Shown piece after piece: positions 8,901-19,700 of a stretch of DNA of 64,000 nt. Both the position numbers and the translations under genes were made by a program. The notes below the pieces were generated by a model. It did not search any database. It was not told where the DNA came from and worked only from the letters and a program-made list of their open reading frames with translations. Each line of letters opens with the position of its first letter. The first letter of the stretch is position 1. Source of the DNA: Closterium sp. NIES-65 (lineage: Eukaryota > Streptophyta > Zygnematophyceae > Desmidiales > Closteriaceae); assembly GCA_948144175.1 (NCBI GenBank), contig CANXME010002307.1, positions 2,005,001 through 2,069,000 on the forward strand, written 5' to 3'.

Positions 8901-11725
8901 GGTAGTAGGGGACAGACTCGTCAAAAGTGACGTCCTGAGAGGGCAAGACCCGGCGCGAGGTGGCGTGGTAAAACTGCCAACCAGGCGCGTCCGGAACAAA
9001 GCCGAGGAAGACGCAGGGAACGGCACGAGAGGAGAGCTTGTCCGCAGACGAATCGCGGACAAAAGCTCGAGATCCCCAGACCCGGAAACGTGTCGCATCG
9101 CCAACCTCCCCCGTCCACAGCAGTGTGGGCGAGGTCTCCGGCAAGGAGACACGGGGCCAGAGGTTGAGCTGATGCGCAGCGTACCGGACCGCAAACGGCC
9201 ACAGAAAGTGGGGGGCAGCCGCATGGATCAAGGAGGTACGAGCGACCTCCATGACCAGGCCAATGCAGCGCTCCGCAACCCCATTCTGCTGTGGAGAGGC
9301 CGGAAGCGTGAACGACTGCTCAATGCCGTGCTCAGCACAGTAGGCTGCCAAGAGGTCGGAGGAGAACTCACCACCTCTGTCAGAGTGCAAGCGCAGGACA
9401 GGAAAGTCCGAGCGGAAACGCTCGCTCAGCTGGAGACGAGCTCTGCGGATCCAAGGGATCAAAACATCAGGGACCTCACCCTTGGCTCGCAAGGGGAAGA
9501 CCATGGTGTAGCGCGAGTAGTCGTCAACAACGATCAGGAAGTACCTCTCCTGACCCTGACCACGGACGCGGGCTGGGCCCCACACGTCCATGTGGAGCGT
9601 CTGCAAAGGAGCAGTCGTCGGGGGAAACAAGGAGGAGTGAGGAGCGCCGCGCTGCCGCCCCTCGACACAGGGAAGACAGGGAGGAGCAGGCGAGGGTGGG
9701 AGGGGAGGGAGGACCCTGGGAAGACCAGAGACAAGGTACCGGGAGTGCATGGCACGAAGGCGCTGCACAGACAGGTGGCCCAGTCGGTGGTGCCAGAGGA
9801 CAGTCTCGTGCGCTAGAGAGCGACACGAGCAGGGGGCGGACAGCTGACCTGACGCGGACACAGACGCAGACGCAGCGACCTGAGGGGGGGCAGTAGTCAG
9901 TGTGTACAGATCCGACCCCGGCTGCCGGGTGAAGGTAGCCAAGTGGCGGCCTGTACGGGCACACGTGCAGTGTGTGACACGCTCGTAGGCAGGGGTGAAC
10001 TGGTGAACACCCGCGTCCTGTAGTGCACAACCTGCCACCAAGTTCATAGAGAACGAGGGGAGGTGGAGACCTGACAGTGTGCCCGACGGGACCGCAGGAC
10101 AGGGAAGGACAGTGGAGGAGGTCGCAAGGACCGGACCCCCAGAGGGGTCAGCGAGGGAGACAGCAACTGGCCGAGCAAGGGGCTCCAGGGCAGTGCGGTC
10201 ACGAAAGAAATAGCGAGAGGCACCTGAATCCTGTGTGAAGGTGTGCAGTGCTGTAGTCGACACAGTACTAGGGGGGGCAGACGTACACGCACCTAGAGCA
10301 GCAGCCTCACCAGCACCTGGGGTAGCGGACACGCGAGTACCTGGAGCGGCAGACGCACTAGTCCTAATGCCCGGGTCGGGCGGGACACTCAGGTACTCAG
10401 CACCCTCTCCACTAGTAGACATCACATACATGGCAGTGAGAATAGCATCAAAGTCTAGAGCATAAATATCAATCCCCTTCTTCAGGAGATCAACCCAGCG
10501 GGGCAGCTCAGTGGCCTGAGGGAACTGAACACGCCAAGCGTCGTTCAGACGAGCGAAGCAACGCTGTGTGGGGTGCGGTCCCCCACACGGCTGGCCAGTG
10601 CGGTCACCAGTGCGAATGACGTACGTGCAGCTAAGGCCCACCCCCCCCCACGTGCTGAGAGTACCACTCACGGACCTCCTGGGGCGACGGAGTGTGCTGC
10701 TGGCCCTGGCCACCGCCAGCGCCTCCACGACCACCACCGCCGCTATTACCTCCTCGACCACCCCAACCCCGGCCGCCGCCTCGTCCACCGCCACCCCCAC
10801 CACCTCCTCCGCCCCGGCCACCTCCCCCGCCGTTGCCGCCACCCCCCCCACTGCTGCCACCTCCCCCACTCGCGCCACCCCCCCCGCCACCACCACCTCC
10901 CCCACCACCGCCACCCCCGCTGTCACCACCACCGCCCTTACCCCCCTTGCCCTTGCCGCTGCGGCGCCCACTCGAAGCAGACGCAGTCCTGACCTTCTCA
11001 GCACCAAGGAGGTCGACAGCAGCAGCAGAGGCGACAGAGGGAAGAAGGGGGGAGGGAGAACACCCCTCAAAGAACGGGGTACGGGGGTCACCGCGAGAGG
11101 CACCTACAGCGACTATGCTAGCCTCAGCTGCAAGCAGTTCCTTCTCGAGGAGGGCAATGGTGAGCTCGGTGGGGTAGCGAGCTAGGAAGTGGTCCATGAC
11201 TGAGCGCAGAGTATCAGGGAGGCGCGTGACTAGGTGGTAGAGAGTGAGCCAGAGCGGGGGTGGGTTCTTGGCAAAGAACTCATCAGGCATAGCGGCGCGG
11301 AAGCGAGCCTCACTAGTGCGGAGGTGGGTAATGAGATCAGCAACAGTGTGGAAGGAAGCTAGGTCGGGGAACAGGTAGGGAAGAGAGAGACGGCCTAGAG
11401 CGGCAGGGGCCGGCGAGGAGTAGCGGGCAACGACAGCAGTGTACAGTGCCTGTGCAGTCTTGTGCTACCCAAAGTGCTCGCGCTCATCTATCGGCAGAGA
11501 GTTGCGAATAGCGAAGCGAGTATGGGCGTCACGAGTCTGCCATTGTGAGCGGGCAGTGCTGTCAGTAGTAGCAGCAGGAGCAGTAGCGTGGCCTAAGGCA
11601 TGATCGTACAGCGAGATGTCTTCCTTGGCAGTGAGCTGTAGGAAGAGGTGTAGGTCATCAAGCCAGGTGTCGAACTTCAGTGGGCGGCCCTCAGTATCGA
11701 AGGCTAGGACAGGAGGGCTAGCCAT
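5912..11725 (-). pseudogene. C3 Gag-Pol polyprotein, decayed
   Basis: Gag starts at 11725 (MASPPVLAFDTEG). The next domains are a UBN2-like Gag region, a poly-Gly tract (about 10700-10960), the CX13CX3HX4C finger (CTYVIRTGDRTG, near 10600), protease QDSGASRYFF near 10220, and pre-integrase CLPCVEGRQ near 9650. The integrase carries HMDVWGPA, HSDRGGEF and NGVAERC. A GGAEP/GGADS repeat linker (8520-8760), reverse transcriptase with YVDDLVFA near 6740 and RNase H with ADASWADD near 6230 follow. Breaks include TAG at 11465-11467, 6683-6685 and 5912-5914, each where sisters have CAG, a frameshift at a poly-G tract near 10650, and further shifts near 8350. Catalytic motifs themselves look intact. 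It cannot be translated as one protein. Confidence 0.92.
8520..8760 (-). repeat. 15-bp coding repeat in the integrase-RT linker of C3
   Basis: On the minus strand, variants of gggggtgctgagcct repeat about 15 times and encode GGAEP, GGADS, GGANS and similar pentapeptides. The same linker occurs in C2 (12770-12960), C4 (25850-26040), C6 (38940-39190) and C9 (53080-53260). It appears to be a flexible, low-complexity spacer between the integrase and reverse transcriptase. Confidence 0.85.
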
Positions 11726-11734
11726 GGTAGCAGC

Positions 11735-12470
11735 AGTAGGAAAAGCAGTAGGAGCAGTAGGGTAGGTAGGGCAGCGCGGCTCGGTACAGGTAGGGCGGCG
11801 CGGCTCGGTATAGGTAGGGCGGCGCGGCTCGGTTCGGGTCGCGCGGCGCGGCTCGGGTCGGGCGGCGCGGCTCGGTTCGGGCGGCTCGGGTCGGGCGGCG
11901 CGGCTCGGTTCGGGCGGCTCGGGTCGGTTAGGGCTGGCGGCTCGGGTCGGGCGGCTCGGTTCCATTAGGGTTGGGCGGCTCGGGTCGGCTCGGTCCGGGC
12001 TGCTCGGTCTGGGTGGGGCCGTTCGGGGTCGCTAAGGGCGAGCGCGGGGAGCGGGTGGGGCCGTGAGGGACGAGCGCGGGGCCAACGTGGGTGCTAAGGG
12101 CGAGCGCGGGGCCTATCGAGGCCGTGAGGGACGAGCGCGGGGCCGATCGGGGCCGTAAGGGACGAGCGCGGGGCCAACGTGGGCCTCTAAGGGCGAGCGC
12201 GGGGCCTATCGGGGCCGTGAGGGACGAGCGCGGGGCCGATCGGGGCCGGTAAGGACGAGCGCGGGGCCGACGCGGGCCTCTAGGGGTAAGCGCGGGGCCG
12301 ATTCGGGGCCTCTAAAAGCGAGCGCGGGGCCGACTGAGGCCTCTAGGTGCGAGAGCGCGGGGCCGACGGGGCCTCTAGGGGCGTGAAAGCCGAGGCGCCC
12401 TAGGGCGCAGGTAGGTAGGTAGGTAGTGGTGGGCCCTAAAAAATCGGTCCTAGGAAGGACCTGCTCTATA
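11735..12470 (-). repeat. GC-rich tandem-repeat leader of C3
   Basis: It has two zones. From 12010 to 12370 a unit like gggacgagcgcggggccgatcgg recurs. From 11770 to 11990 a unit like gggcggcgcggctcggttc recurs. It lies between the primer-binding site and the Gag start, so it would be the 5' untranslated leader of the element RNA. Confidence 0.8.
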
Positions 12471-12473
12471 CGA

Positions 12474-12600
12474 TGTTGAACAAGAATGAATGAACTAAGA
12501 GTGAAAATGAGTACAAGTGTCAAAACCTAGGAATGTGTACCCCCTATAGGCTAACCCACTGTAGCCTAAACAACTACAACAACATATATAATGTTTGACA
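12474..12600 (-). repeat. C3 5' LTR (right copy)
   Basis: Identical by eye to 5427-5553, and followed by the second copy of GAGTC at 12601-12605. The primer-binding-site-like sequence lies directly inside it (12473-12457 on the minus strand). Confidence 0.97.
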
Positions 12601-12605
12601 GAGTC

Positions 12606-15600
12606 GGTTCCCTACTACCGTCTGTTCCCCTACCGCACTGCTCCCTTTCCTGCCCCGCCGCTCTTCCTCGCGCCAGGTCCCCCCCCGTTAGACCCCCTCC
12701 CCCCTCAGGTGTGTCCCAGGTAGACGCAGTCGAGCCTGTCGAGGTAGCTGTTGACTCTGGTGCTGCTAGGGGTGCTGAGCCTGCGGGTACCGGGTCTGGG
12801 GGTGCTGAGCCTGAGCGTGCGGAGCCTGGGGGTGCTGGGTCTGGGAGTGCTGAGCCTGGGGGTGCTGAGCCTGGGGGTGCTGAGCCTGGGGGTGCTGAGT
12901 CTAGGGGTGCGGAGCCTGAGGGTGTTGGGCCTGCTCGAGTGGAGTCTGGCGGTGCTGGGCCTGGAGGTCCTTCAGGTGCTTCGTCTTGGCAGGAGCTACT
13001 CTCCCCGCAGGAGCTGCGCGAGTGGTTTGCCCAGCGCTCTAGACGTGCTGCTGGAGCTGGTGGTGCTTCCGGCGCTGGAGGTTCTGTTGCTGGGGCTGCT
13101 GGGGGTTTTGGAGCCACGGGTCCCGGAGGTGCTCGTACTGGAGGTACTCGAGCTGCTGGGCACGGTGGTGCTACTTGTGCAGGAGCTGCTGGCGGTGCTG
13201 GAGCAGGCGGTGCTGCTGGAGTAGGTGTTGCTCGAGGTTCTGGAGCTGGAGCTGCTTCGTCTTCCGATGGTCCTCCTGGAGCTGCAGCTGCTGGAGGTGC
13301 TGGTGCTAGAGGTGCTACTGGAGCCGGTGCTCCTGTGGGTGCTGGAGTTGGCGCTACTGGAGCAGCTGGTGGTGCTGCTGGAGCTGTTGGAGCTGACGCT
13401 AGGAGTGCTGGTGCTGTTCCTGCTAGTTCTGGAGGTGTTGCACAGCCGCGGCCGTACTTCGTTACGCTCCTTGAGCAGGTTCTTGGTCTCCCGCCATCTA
13501 CTGGTCCAGCTCCTTCCTTAGAGTGTCCTCCGCCTGTCCAGTCCGAGTCACAGTTACAGCTCGCATCCCCACTGCCTGCTCCTTCTCCCTACACTGGTCC
13601 TACTAGAGGACTTGCTGAGCGTCGTGAACCTGAGTCTCGTCTTGCGTCGCCTGTTTGTGCTGCTCGCACTTGTCGTCGTGATCCGCGTCAGCGTCCTCCT
13701 GCGGTCCCAGGCACGCACCGGATGGCACTGCGTCCTTCCACTGCAACACTGCGTGTCCCTTTGCTGTCTCCTCCAGAGTCATCTCTTCCTGCTCTTGCTG
13801 ACCCGGAGTCTGACTCCCTTTGTACTACCAGACCTACTGTCATGTGTCTCCTGGCTACTGTTGTTACTGACCCTTCCTTTGAGTCCACTGCTGCGTCTGC
13901 CTTAGTTGCTGAGCTTATCGACTTTGCTGCTCACTGTCGTCTAGACTACGCCGCTAGTCCTTTTGCTGAGTCTGAGTCCGTCTGTCCTCCGTCCATCGGG
14001 GGTGAGTGTGATATTAGCACGGACGTCCTTGAGGACAGGCAGGAGGAGTTCCAGTGCTTTGCTGCTGCTTTATCTCATCTCGTGTCCATGCTGCTTGCCC
14101 CTGTGGGAGACCCGGATGCACCAGACACCCCGACCCCGCACTCTTACGCAGAGGCGATAGAGGGTCCCTACTCCTCTCAGTGGCAGTCAGCCATGGACGC
14201 AGAGATGGCTTCCTGGAATTCCACAAGCACCTACATCGACGAGGTTCCCCCACCTGGGGCGAAAATCGTCGGTGGCATGTGGATCTTCAGGGTGAAGCAG
14301 CCACCTGGTTCTCCACCTGTCTTCAAGGTCCGTTACGTGGCTCGAGGCTTCAGTCAGCGACAGGGAGTTGACTACTTCCAAACCTTCTCCCCCACCCCGA
14401 AGATCACCTCTCTTCGGTTGCTGCTGCACGTCGCCGCTAAGCATGACTACAAGCTTCACTCTCTTAACTTCAGCACAACCTTTCTACAGGGGAGCCTGCA
14501 CGAGGAGATCTGGCTGCGCCGCCCACCTGGCTTCACTGGGCCATTTCCTCCTAGTGCCCAGTGGAGCCTCCGGCGGCCAGTCTACGGTCTCCGCCAGGCG
14601 CCCCGTGAGTGGCATGACACTCTGAGGACTACTCTTGCGGCCCTTGGGTCTGCTCCTTCTATTGCTGACCCATCGCTGTTTCTACGCACCGACACCTCTT
14701 TGCTGCCGTTCTACATCCTCGTGTACGTCGATGACTTGGTCTTTGCTACTGCTGACACTGCTGGACTCACCCACGTGAAGTATGAGCTGCAGAAGAGACA
14801 CACGTGCACAGACCTGGGTGAACTGCGCAGCTACCTTGGCTTGCAGATCACCCGGGACAGAGCACGCCGCACCATAACCCTGACTCAATCACACATGGTG
14901 CAGCAGGTCCTTCAGCGTTTCGACTTCACGTACTCCTCGCCTCAGGCCACTTCTCTGTCTACTCGCCACTCGCTCTCAGCTCTGCCTTCGGATGAGTCCG
15001 TAGAGCCGAGTGGTCCGTACCCTGAGCTTGCCTTACTTTACTTCACTGTTCTTGTGACCTCTTGTTCTCCCCCACTTTGCCTATGGGGGTGTGTCAAACA
15101 TACATGACATACTGTGTGTAGGCTGTAGTGGGATAGACCATATGGGGTACAACACTGCTAGGTTTTCCTACTCGTACCCATCTCCTTGCTAGTTCAGCCA
15201 TTCCTTGTTCTGTAATTCTATTAGTACAGCCAACGGCCTCGCAGTAAATTTCGAGGGTCGCAATGAATCGACGGACGTCGGTGTCTCTTGCATTCAGATT
15301 GAATGTCTCTGGTAGCCTCGAACGTTCCGCCTCAAGATTTACTGTAGCCACTGCCGCTACTGCTGGGTTAAGTGTCCGTGTTGCTGCTGCTGCTGCTGAC
15401 ATCGCTGCTCCTGTGGCGGCTACCGACTAGTTCGCGAGAAGCTCCTCTATTCGCTGGAGTGCCGCTCGCATCAGTTACGCTGGCTCACCTACGTGCTGAC
15501 CGACTTGGGAGAGCCGCCTCGTTCTCCTCCAGTTCTGTACGTCGACAACAAGGCCATGATTGCCTTTTGTCAGGAGCACAAACTGGAGCACAGAACGAAG

Positions 15601-15786
15601 CACATCGCTCTTCGCTACTTCCTTGCTCGAGAGTTGCAGCAGTGTGGTCAGCTTCGTCTTGCTTACGTGGCCACTCGGGCCAACACTGCTGATATCTTTA
15701 CCAAGGCATTTCAGCCTTGTGATCATCAGCGTTTCTGTACTCTATTGGGTCTAGTGCCTACTTGGCCTCACTTGCTCACCTCTTGA
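12606..15786 (+). pseudogene. C2 polyprotein, linker to RNase H (broken)
   Basis: This continues C2 after the C3 insertion. It contains the VPYYRLFPYR segment, a frameshift near 12690, the GGAEP repeat linker, an Ala/Gly-rich stretch (13010-13440), and the reverse transcriptase. Recognisable RT segments are MWIFRVKQPPGSPPVFK, the FSTTFLQGSLHEEIWL region and YVDDLVFATAD near 14730. The frame is open from about 12690 to 15107. At 15030 the sequence jumps into foreign DNA and resumes at about 15466 with the last third of RNase H (RWLTYVLTDLGEPP to FTKAFQPCDHQRF), ending in TGA at 15784-15786. About 120 RNase H residues are therefore missing. Confidence 0.88.
15030..15465. mobile_element. Patchwork insertion: copia 3' end plus gypsy Gag fragment
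   Basis: From 15030 to about 15092 the sequence is the 3' untranslated end and polypurine tract (ctatgggggtg) of a related copia element. An LTR-like stretch follows (tgtcaaacatac..., to about 15212). From 15402 down to about 15215 the minus strand encodes MSAAAAATRTLNPAV... with PETFNLNA and VRRFIATLEIYCEAVG, which looks like the start of a Ty3/gypsy Gag. This block replaces part of the RNase H domain of C2. No target duplication was seen, so recombination or repair filler is likelier than simple transposition. Confidence 0.6.
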
Positions 15787-16210
15787 CTTTGCTTGTACTG
15801 TTATCTATATATACCTGCACCTGCATGCTTACACTTGTTAGGTTGAGATCGCTGTACTCCTTGTTCATCTTGATATATAACTCAGCATGTGAACTGGTCG
15901 TGTGGCCTTTGCTTGTCCTCAGACTGCGTGGTGACGTCGTGATCCACCCTGAGCTTGACCTTGCATTGCTCTCTTGCTTGTCCCCCTCTTTGCCAATGGG
16001 GGTGAGTCAGAACTATACTCTAGGCTGTAGTGGGGCACTCCTTATGGGGTACAGCGCTGTTAGGTTTTGCCTTTACAAACTGTGTACTATTCTCATTCTA
16101 GTCATTCCTCGTTCTAACTTTCACATTAGGCTATGGGGATGTGTCAAATGTTGTAGCCTGTAGTAGTGAGGCTTTTCTTATGGGGTAAAAATGTTAGGGT
16201 TAGGCATATG
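15787..16210 (+). repeat. C2 3' untranslated region and LTR remnants
   Basis: After the C2 stop codon comes a 3' untranslated stretch ending in caatgggggtg near 16003. An LTR-like sequence follows (tcagaactatac... to about 16129), similar to the LTRs of C4 and C6. A second polypurine tract (ctatggggatg) and the start of another LTR (tgtcaaatgttg...) follow at about 16130-16200. They look like stacked solo or partial LTRs. Both are divergent, and no TSD was identified. Confidence 0.6.
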
Positions 16211-16755
16211 TACCCCAACCTACATCAATGCAATCACAATTCAGTTTCTGACACGAACCACCATCGCATCGCCTTCGGGTTTCCCAACCCCGAACCTGCT
16301 CCCAACCATCTCGCGACCCCGCGACCGTCGCCTAGCTAGCTCTGCTATATTAGTCCTAGGCTTCATTAATTGCTCGACGTTGTAATCACTTCCGCGCTAT
16401 TGCATTCTGCGCACTCTTCTTTCGCACAACTCATAACAACTAGCTAGCTCGCACGCACCACTTAGTGATGCATACTCGTTTGACACCTAGTGTAAGCCTC
16501 GTTATCTCGTTCCATTCCACTGGGCGACTTGTGACACACCCGTCATGCTGTCACTACACCTACCAACCTACCGCGCAGGTGTCGTTTCACCACCACCCTC
16601 AGTGCTGTGCCATCCCAATCGCACCACACGCCCCTCCCGCTCTTCTCCCTCTCCCTGCTAAATCTACTTTTGCCCACTCGTTTTCCTCCTGCCCCGACCT
16701 CCGCACTCGCCGCCTTTCGTCTTTCGACTGTCATCGAGGTCATCCGTCGAAGAGC
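16211..16755 (+). promoter_or_regulatory. Presumed 5' flank and 5' UTR of the WRKY gene
   Basis: This stretch is mostly free of transposon similarity and pyrimidine-rich toward its 3' end (16590-16700). An upstream in-frame ATG at 16468 would extend the WRKY protein by 96 codons, but the extension is low-complexity and resembles no WRKY N-terminus. A ctatatta word at 16345 is the only TATA-like string I noticed, and it is weak. The promoter has little room before the LTR remnants end near 16200. Confidence 0.35.
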
Positions 16756-19700
16756 ATGCGGCCACCGGTCAACGCGCCCCTGACCCTAGCGGGCGACCCC
16801 TCCCCAGCCCCGCCAGCATTGCCGCCTCTCCCATCCTCCGCCTTCCCCACCGGGTCTCGCGAGCGGCTGCGCGCATTGCTTGCGGAGGCCACGGCGAATG
16901 CGCCATCCGCAGGCGACGATGCGCGCGCCTCCGCGCAAACGGCATCAGTGGCGTCCGCCGAACCCTGCGTCGCGGATGGCGCGTCCGCCCTCGCCGCGTG
17001 CTCGTCGGTGGGCCGAGGAGCACATATAAAGGGCGGCGAGGCGCGGTACGGCGCAGCGGACAACGTGGCGTGCGTCGCAGGTGATGTGTGGGAGCGAGGG
17101 GCGACGGCGGAGAGGGAACGGGAGGCGATGGCGGAGAGCGAGGCACGGGGAGCGGGCGACGAAGATGGCTCCGAGGGGCACATGCCGTGGGGATGGGGCG
17201 CGCAAGGGGAGGGCACCATGCAGCTGCAGCATGCGGGGGGGTTCGTACCGCAAGTGGCGGACAGCAGGCAGCCAGTCGGCGACGCCGCCGTCACCTCCGC
17301 CAACCCTTTCGCGCGCCCTCCTGCGCCGGCGCGGATTGCCACAGTGCCGCCCGCGGCGTGCGCCAAGCGGCGCCCCCCCAGCGGGTCAAAGAGCTTCGCC
17401 CAGCGACTGGCGGCTCGCGCTACTGCTGGGAGGGGGGATGGCGGTGATGGCGGCGAGGGAGGCGCGGAAGGGGGCAGCGCGCGCGGCATGGCGAGCGTGC
17501 CCGCGCGGCTGGTGACGGGCGCACCCGCGTCCGGGCCCGTGTGCTTCCTCATCGCGGGGGGGCTCAGCCCAGCCGCCCTGCTGGACTCGCCCGTGGTGCC
17601 GCGCTCCCAGGTGAGGGGCGCGCGGGGGAGAGGGGGAGGGGGGATGGGGTAGGGGGTGGTGGGAGTTGTGCATGCTTAGTAAGGCAGAGGGCGTGCATGC
17701 ATAGTAAGGCATAGAGCGTGTATGCATAGAAAGGCAGAGAGCGTGCATGCATGAGTGACGGTAGCTCTTGGCGATGCCTCTGCTCTCCGTGCTCGCCCTG
17801 TGTTGCTGGCGCTGCACGTCCCCCACATCACTCCCGCCACCCTCCTCCCCCTGCTCCTTACCACTGCCTTCCCCCTGCCTCCACCAATCCTGCATTTCCC
17901 CTTTCCCCTTGCATCCCCTCATCTCCTCTCCCCAATTCCTCATCCCCCATCCCTCATCCCCCACCATCACTCTGTGCGCCCCTCGTATCCCCAGCCCGCC
18001 GCCAGCACAGCGCCCCTGCTGGAAGGGGGTGGTGGGGCGCAGGCAGGGGGAGGTGGGGTGGTGAAAGGGCGCATGGCGGTGGCGGATGAGGAGGAGGAGG
18101 GGGAGCATGGGGGACGGAGGAAGCGGCAGCGGATGGAGGGCGGGGATGATGGGGCGGTGTCATGGAGTGACAGAGGAGGGCGGAGGGGCGGGGCGATGGG
18201 GCAGGAGGATGGTAGAGTGGGTGGCGGGCAGGGGGAGAGCGTGCGTGCAGCCTTGGCGCTCGGGCTAGGTGGGGATGCGGATGGATGGGGGGCGCGGATG
18301 GGGGAGGGGGAGCAGATGGGTGCAGGGCGAGCGAGGGACGCATTGGGGATGGAGGCAGTGGTGGCGGGTGATGTGGCGGTGGCGGGTGCACGCCCACACC
18401 ACATGGCCCTCACTGCCATGCACCCCCACACCTGCATGCTGCCTTGCTCCGCCGCCCCTCACATTGCTGCTGACGGCAGTGCCATTGAAGGGGGACATGG
18501 CGGCGCGCAGCAGGGCACGGCAGTGGGGGTGGCAGGTGATGGCGTGGCAGTGCATGCAGGCGCACATGGGGAGGCCCAGAAAAAGGTGCTCCCTGGAGCA
18601 GCGGTAAGGGGCGAGGCCTTGCGGCAACAGAGAGTAGCACGGTGGCAAGGCAACGGGGGTTCGGCGCAGGCGCTGCAAGGGGTGGCAGGCAGCGAGATGC
18701 ACAGCTGGGTGCTGCACAACAGGGTCGATGGGGAGGAGGATGCGAGAGGCGAGGCTGGGCATGTGCATGGGGAGGATGGGGCGGGGTGGGAAGTGGAGGA
18801 TGAGGAGGATGCGATTGGAAAAGAGGATATGGAAGAGGGCTGGACGGATGGGGGAGGAGAGGCAAAGGCGGTGGGTGCAGGAGCAGCGGCAGCAAGCGGG
18901 GCAGTGGACGGGTACAGCTGGCATAAGTACGAGCAGAAGGAGGTGCGTGGGGGGGGAGGAATGCGCAGCTACTACGGATGCACAGTGCCCGGGTGCCCTG
19001 CCAAGAAGCGCGTGGCGCTGGCAGTGCATGGCCACGCCGCACACTGCCAGTACCACGGGCACCACAGCCATGCGCCTCCACTGCCCCCTGCGGCCCCTGT
19101 CTACACGCCTGCTGCCGCTGGCAGCGCTGGCAGCGTGGGCTTGGGTGGGGAGTCGAGCAGTGCGAGTGGCGTGCAAAGGGAGGGGAACTCCGCTCATGGC
19201 TTTGCTGGCTACGCGGACAGAGGCGCAGCGGCGGAAGGTGTGGGGCAGGGCAGAGGCGAGGAGGAGAGGAGAGGAGAGGAGATTGAGATAGGGAAAGAGG
19301 CGAGTGCGTGGGAGAAGGAGGGAAGGGTGGGGCAGAGCGAGGATGCATCGCGGTCGAGGAGCAGCTTTGAGGGTGGCGAGGCCGACGCAGGTGTGGGGAG
19401 GAGGGCGGAGGGCGAGGCGACCAGCAAGGAGCAGCGCAAGAGGTATGCCAGGCAAGCACTGCCACGCTGCTGCCTTCCCTTCCTGCTGCTTATCTCTCAC
19501 GGTGTAATAGCCATTCACTGCTCGCTTCATCTGCGTGTGGAGCAGCCCTCCTATGGATGTGGCTCAGCCACGTGCTTGAATGTGGGGCAGATGATGTGTC
19601 ACAGAGGGAGTGGTAATAAAGGGCGCCCCAGTCACTGCCAAGTAGCAGTCGGTGTCAGAGAAAGCTGCTGTGGGTGGCAAGTAAGCGCCCTGCCTTCCAT

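Larger units (their letters stand above)
5427..12600 (-). mobile_element. C3: full-length copia element nested in C2
   Basis: It is bounded by 127-bp LTRs that I read as identical (5427-5553 and 12474-12600) and flanked by the 5-bp duplication GAGTC (5422-5426, 12601-12605). It is transcribed from the minus strand. A degenerate tRNA-Met-type primer site (tcgtatagagcaggtcc) lies inside the right LTR, and the polypurine tract ctatgggggtg lies inside the left LTR. The internal order is GC-rich leader, Gag, protease, integrase, reverse transcriptase, RNase H. Identical LTRs imply a very recent insertion, yet the coding frame carries several lesions. Confidence 0.97.

Noticed and set aside
7954..11103. 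A 1,049-codon minus frame as one protein
   Set aside because: Only about 10640 down to 8400 is true C3 pol. The start reads the Gly-rich Gag tract in the wrong register and the end reads the linker out of frame.
17755..17994. WRKY exon 2 frame extended upstream to an ATG at 17755
   Set aside because: This part is the intron: the donor at 17611 and acceptor at 17994 give matching phase and join the SP motif to the rest.
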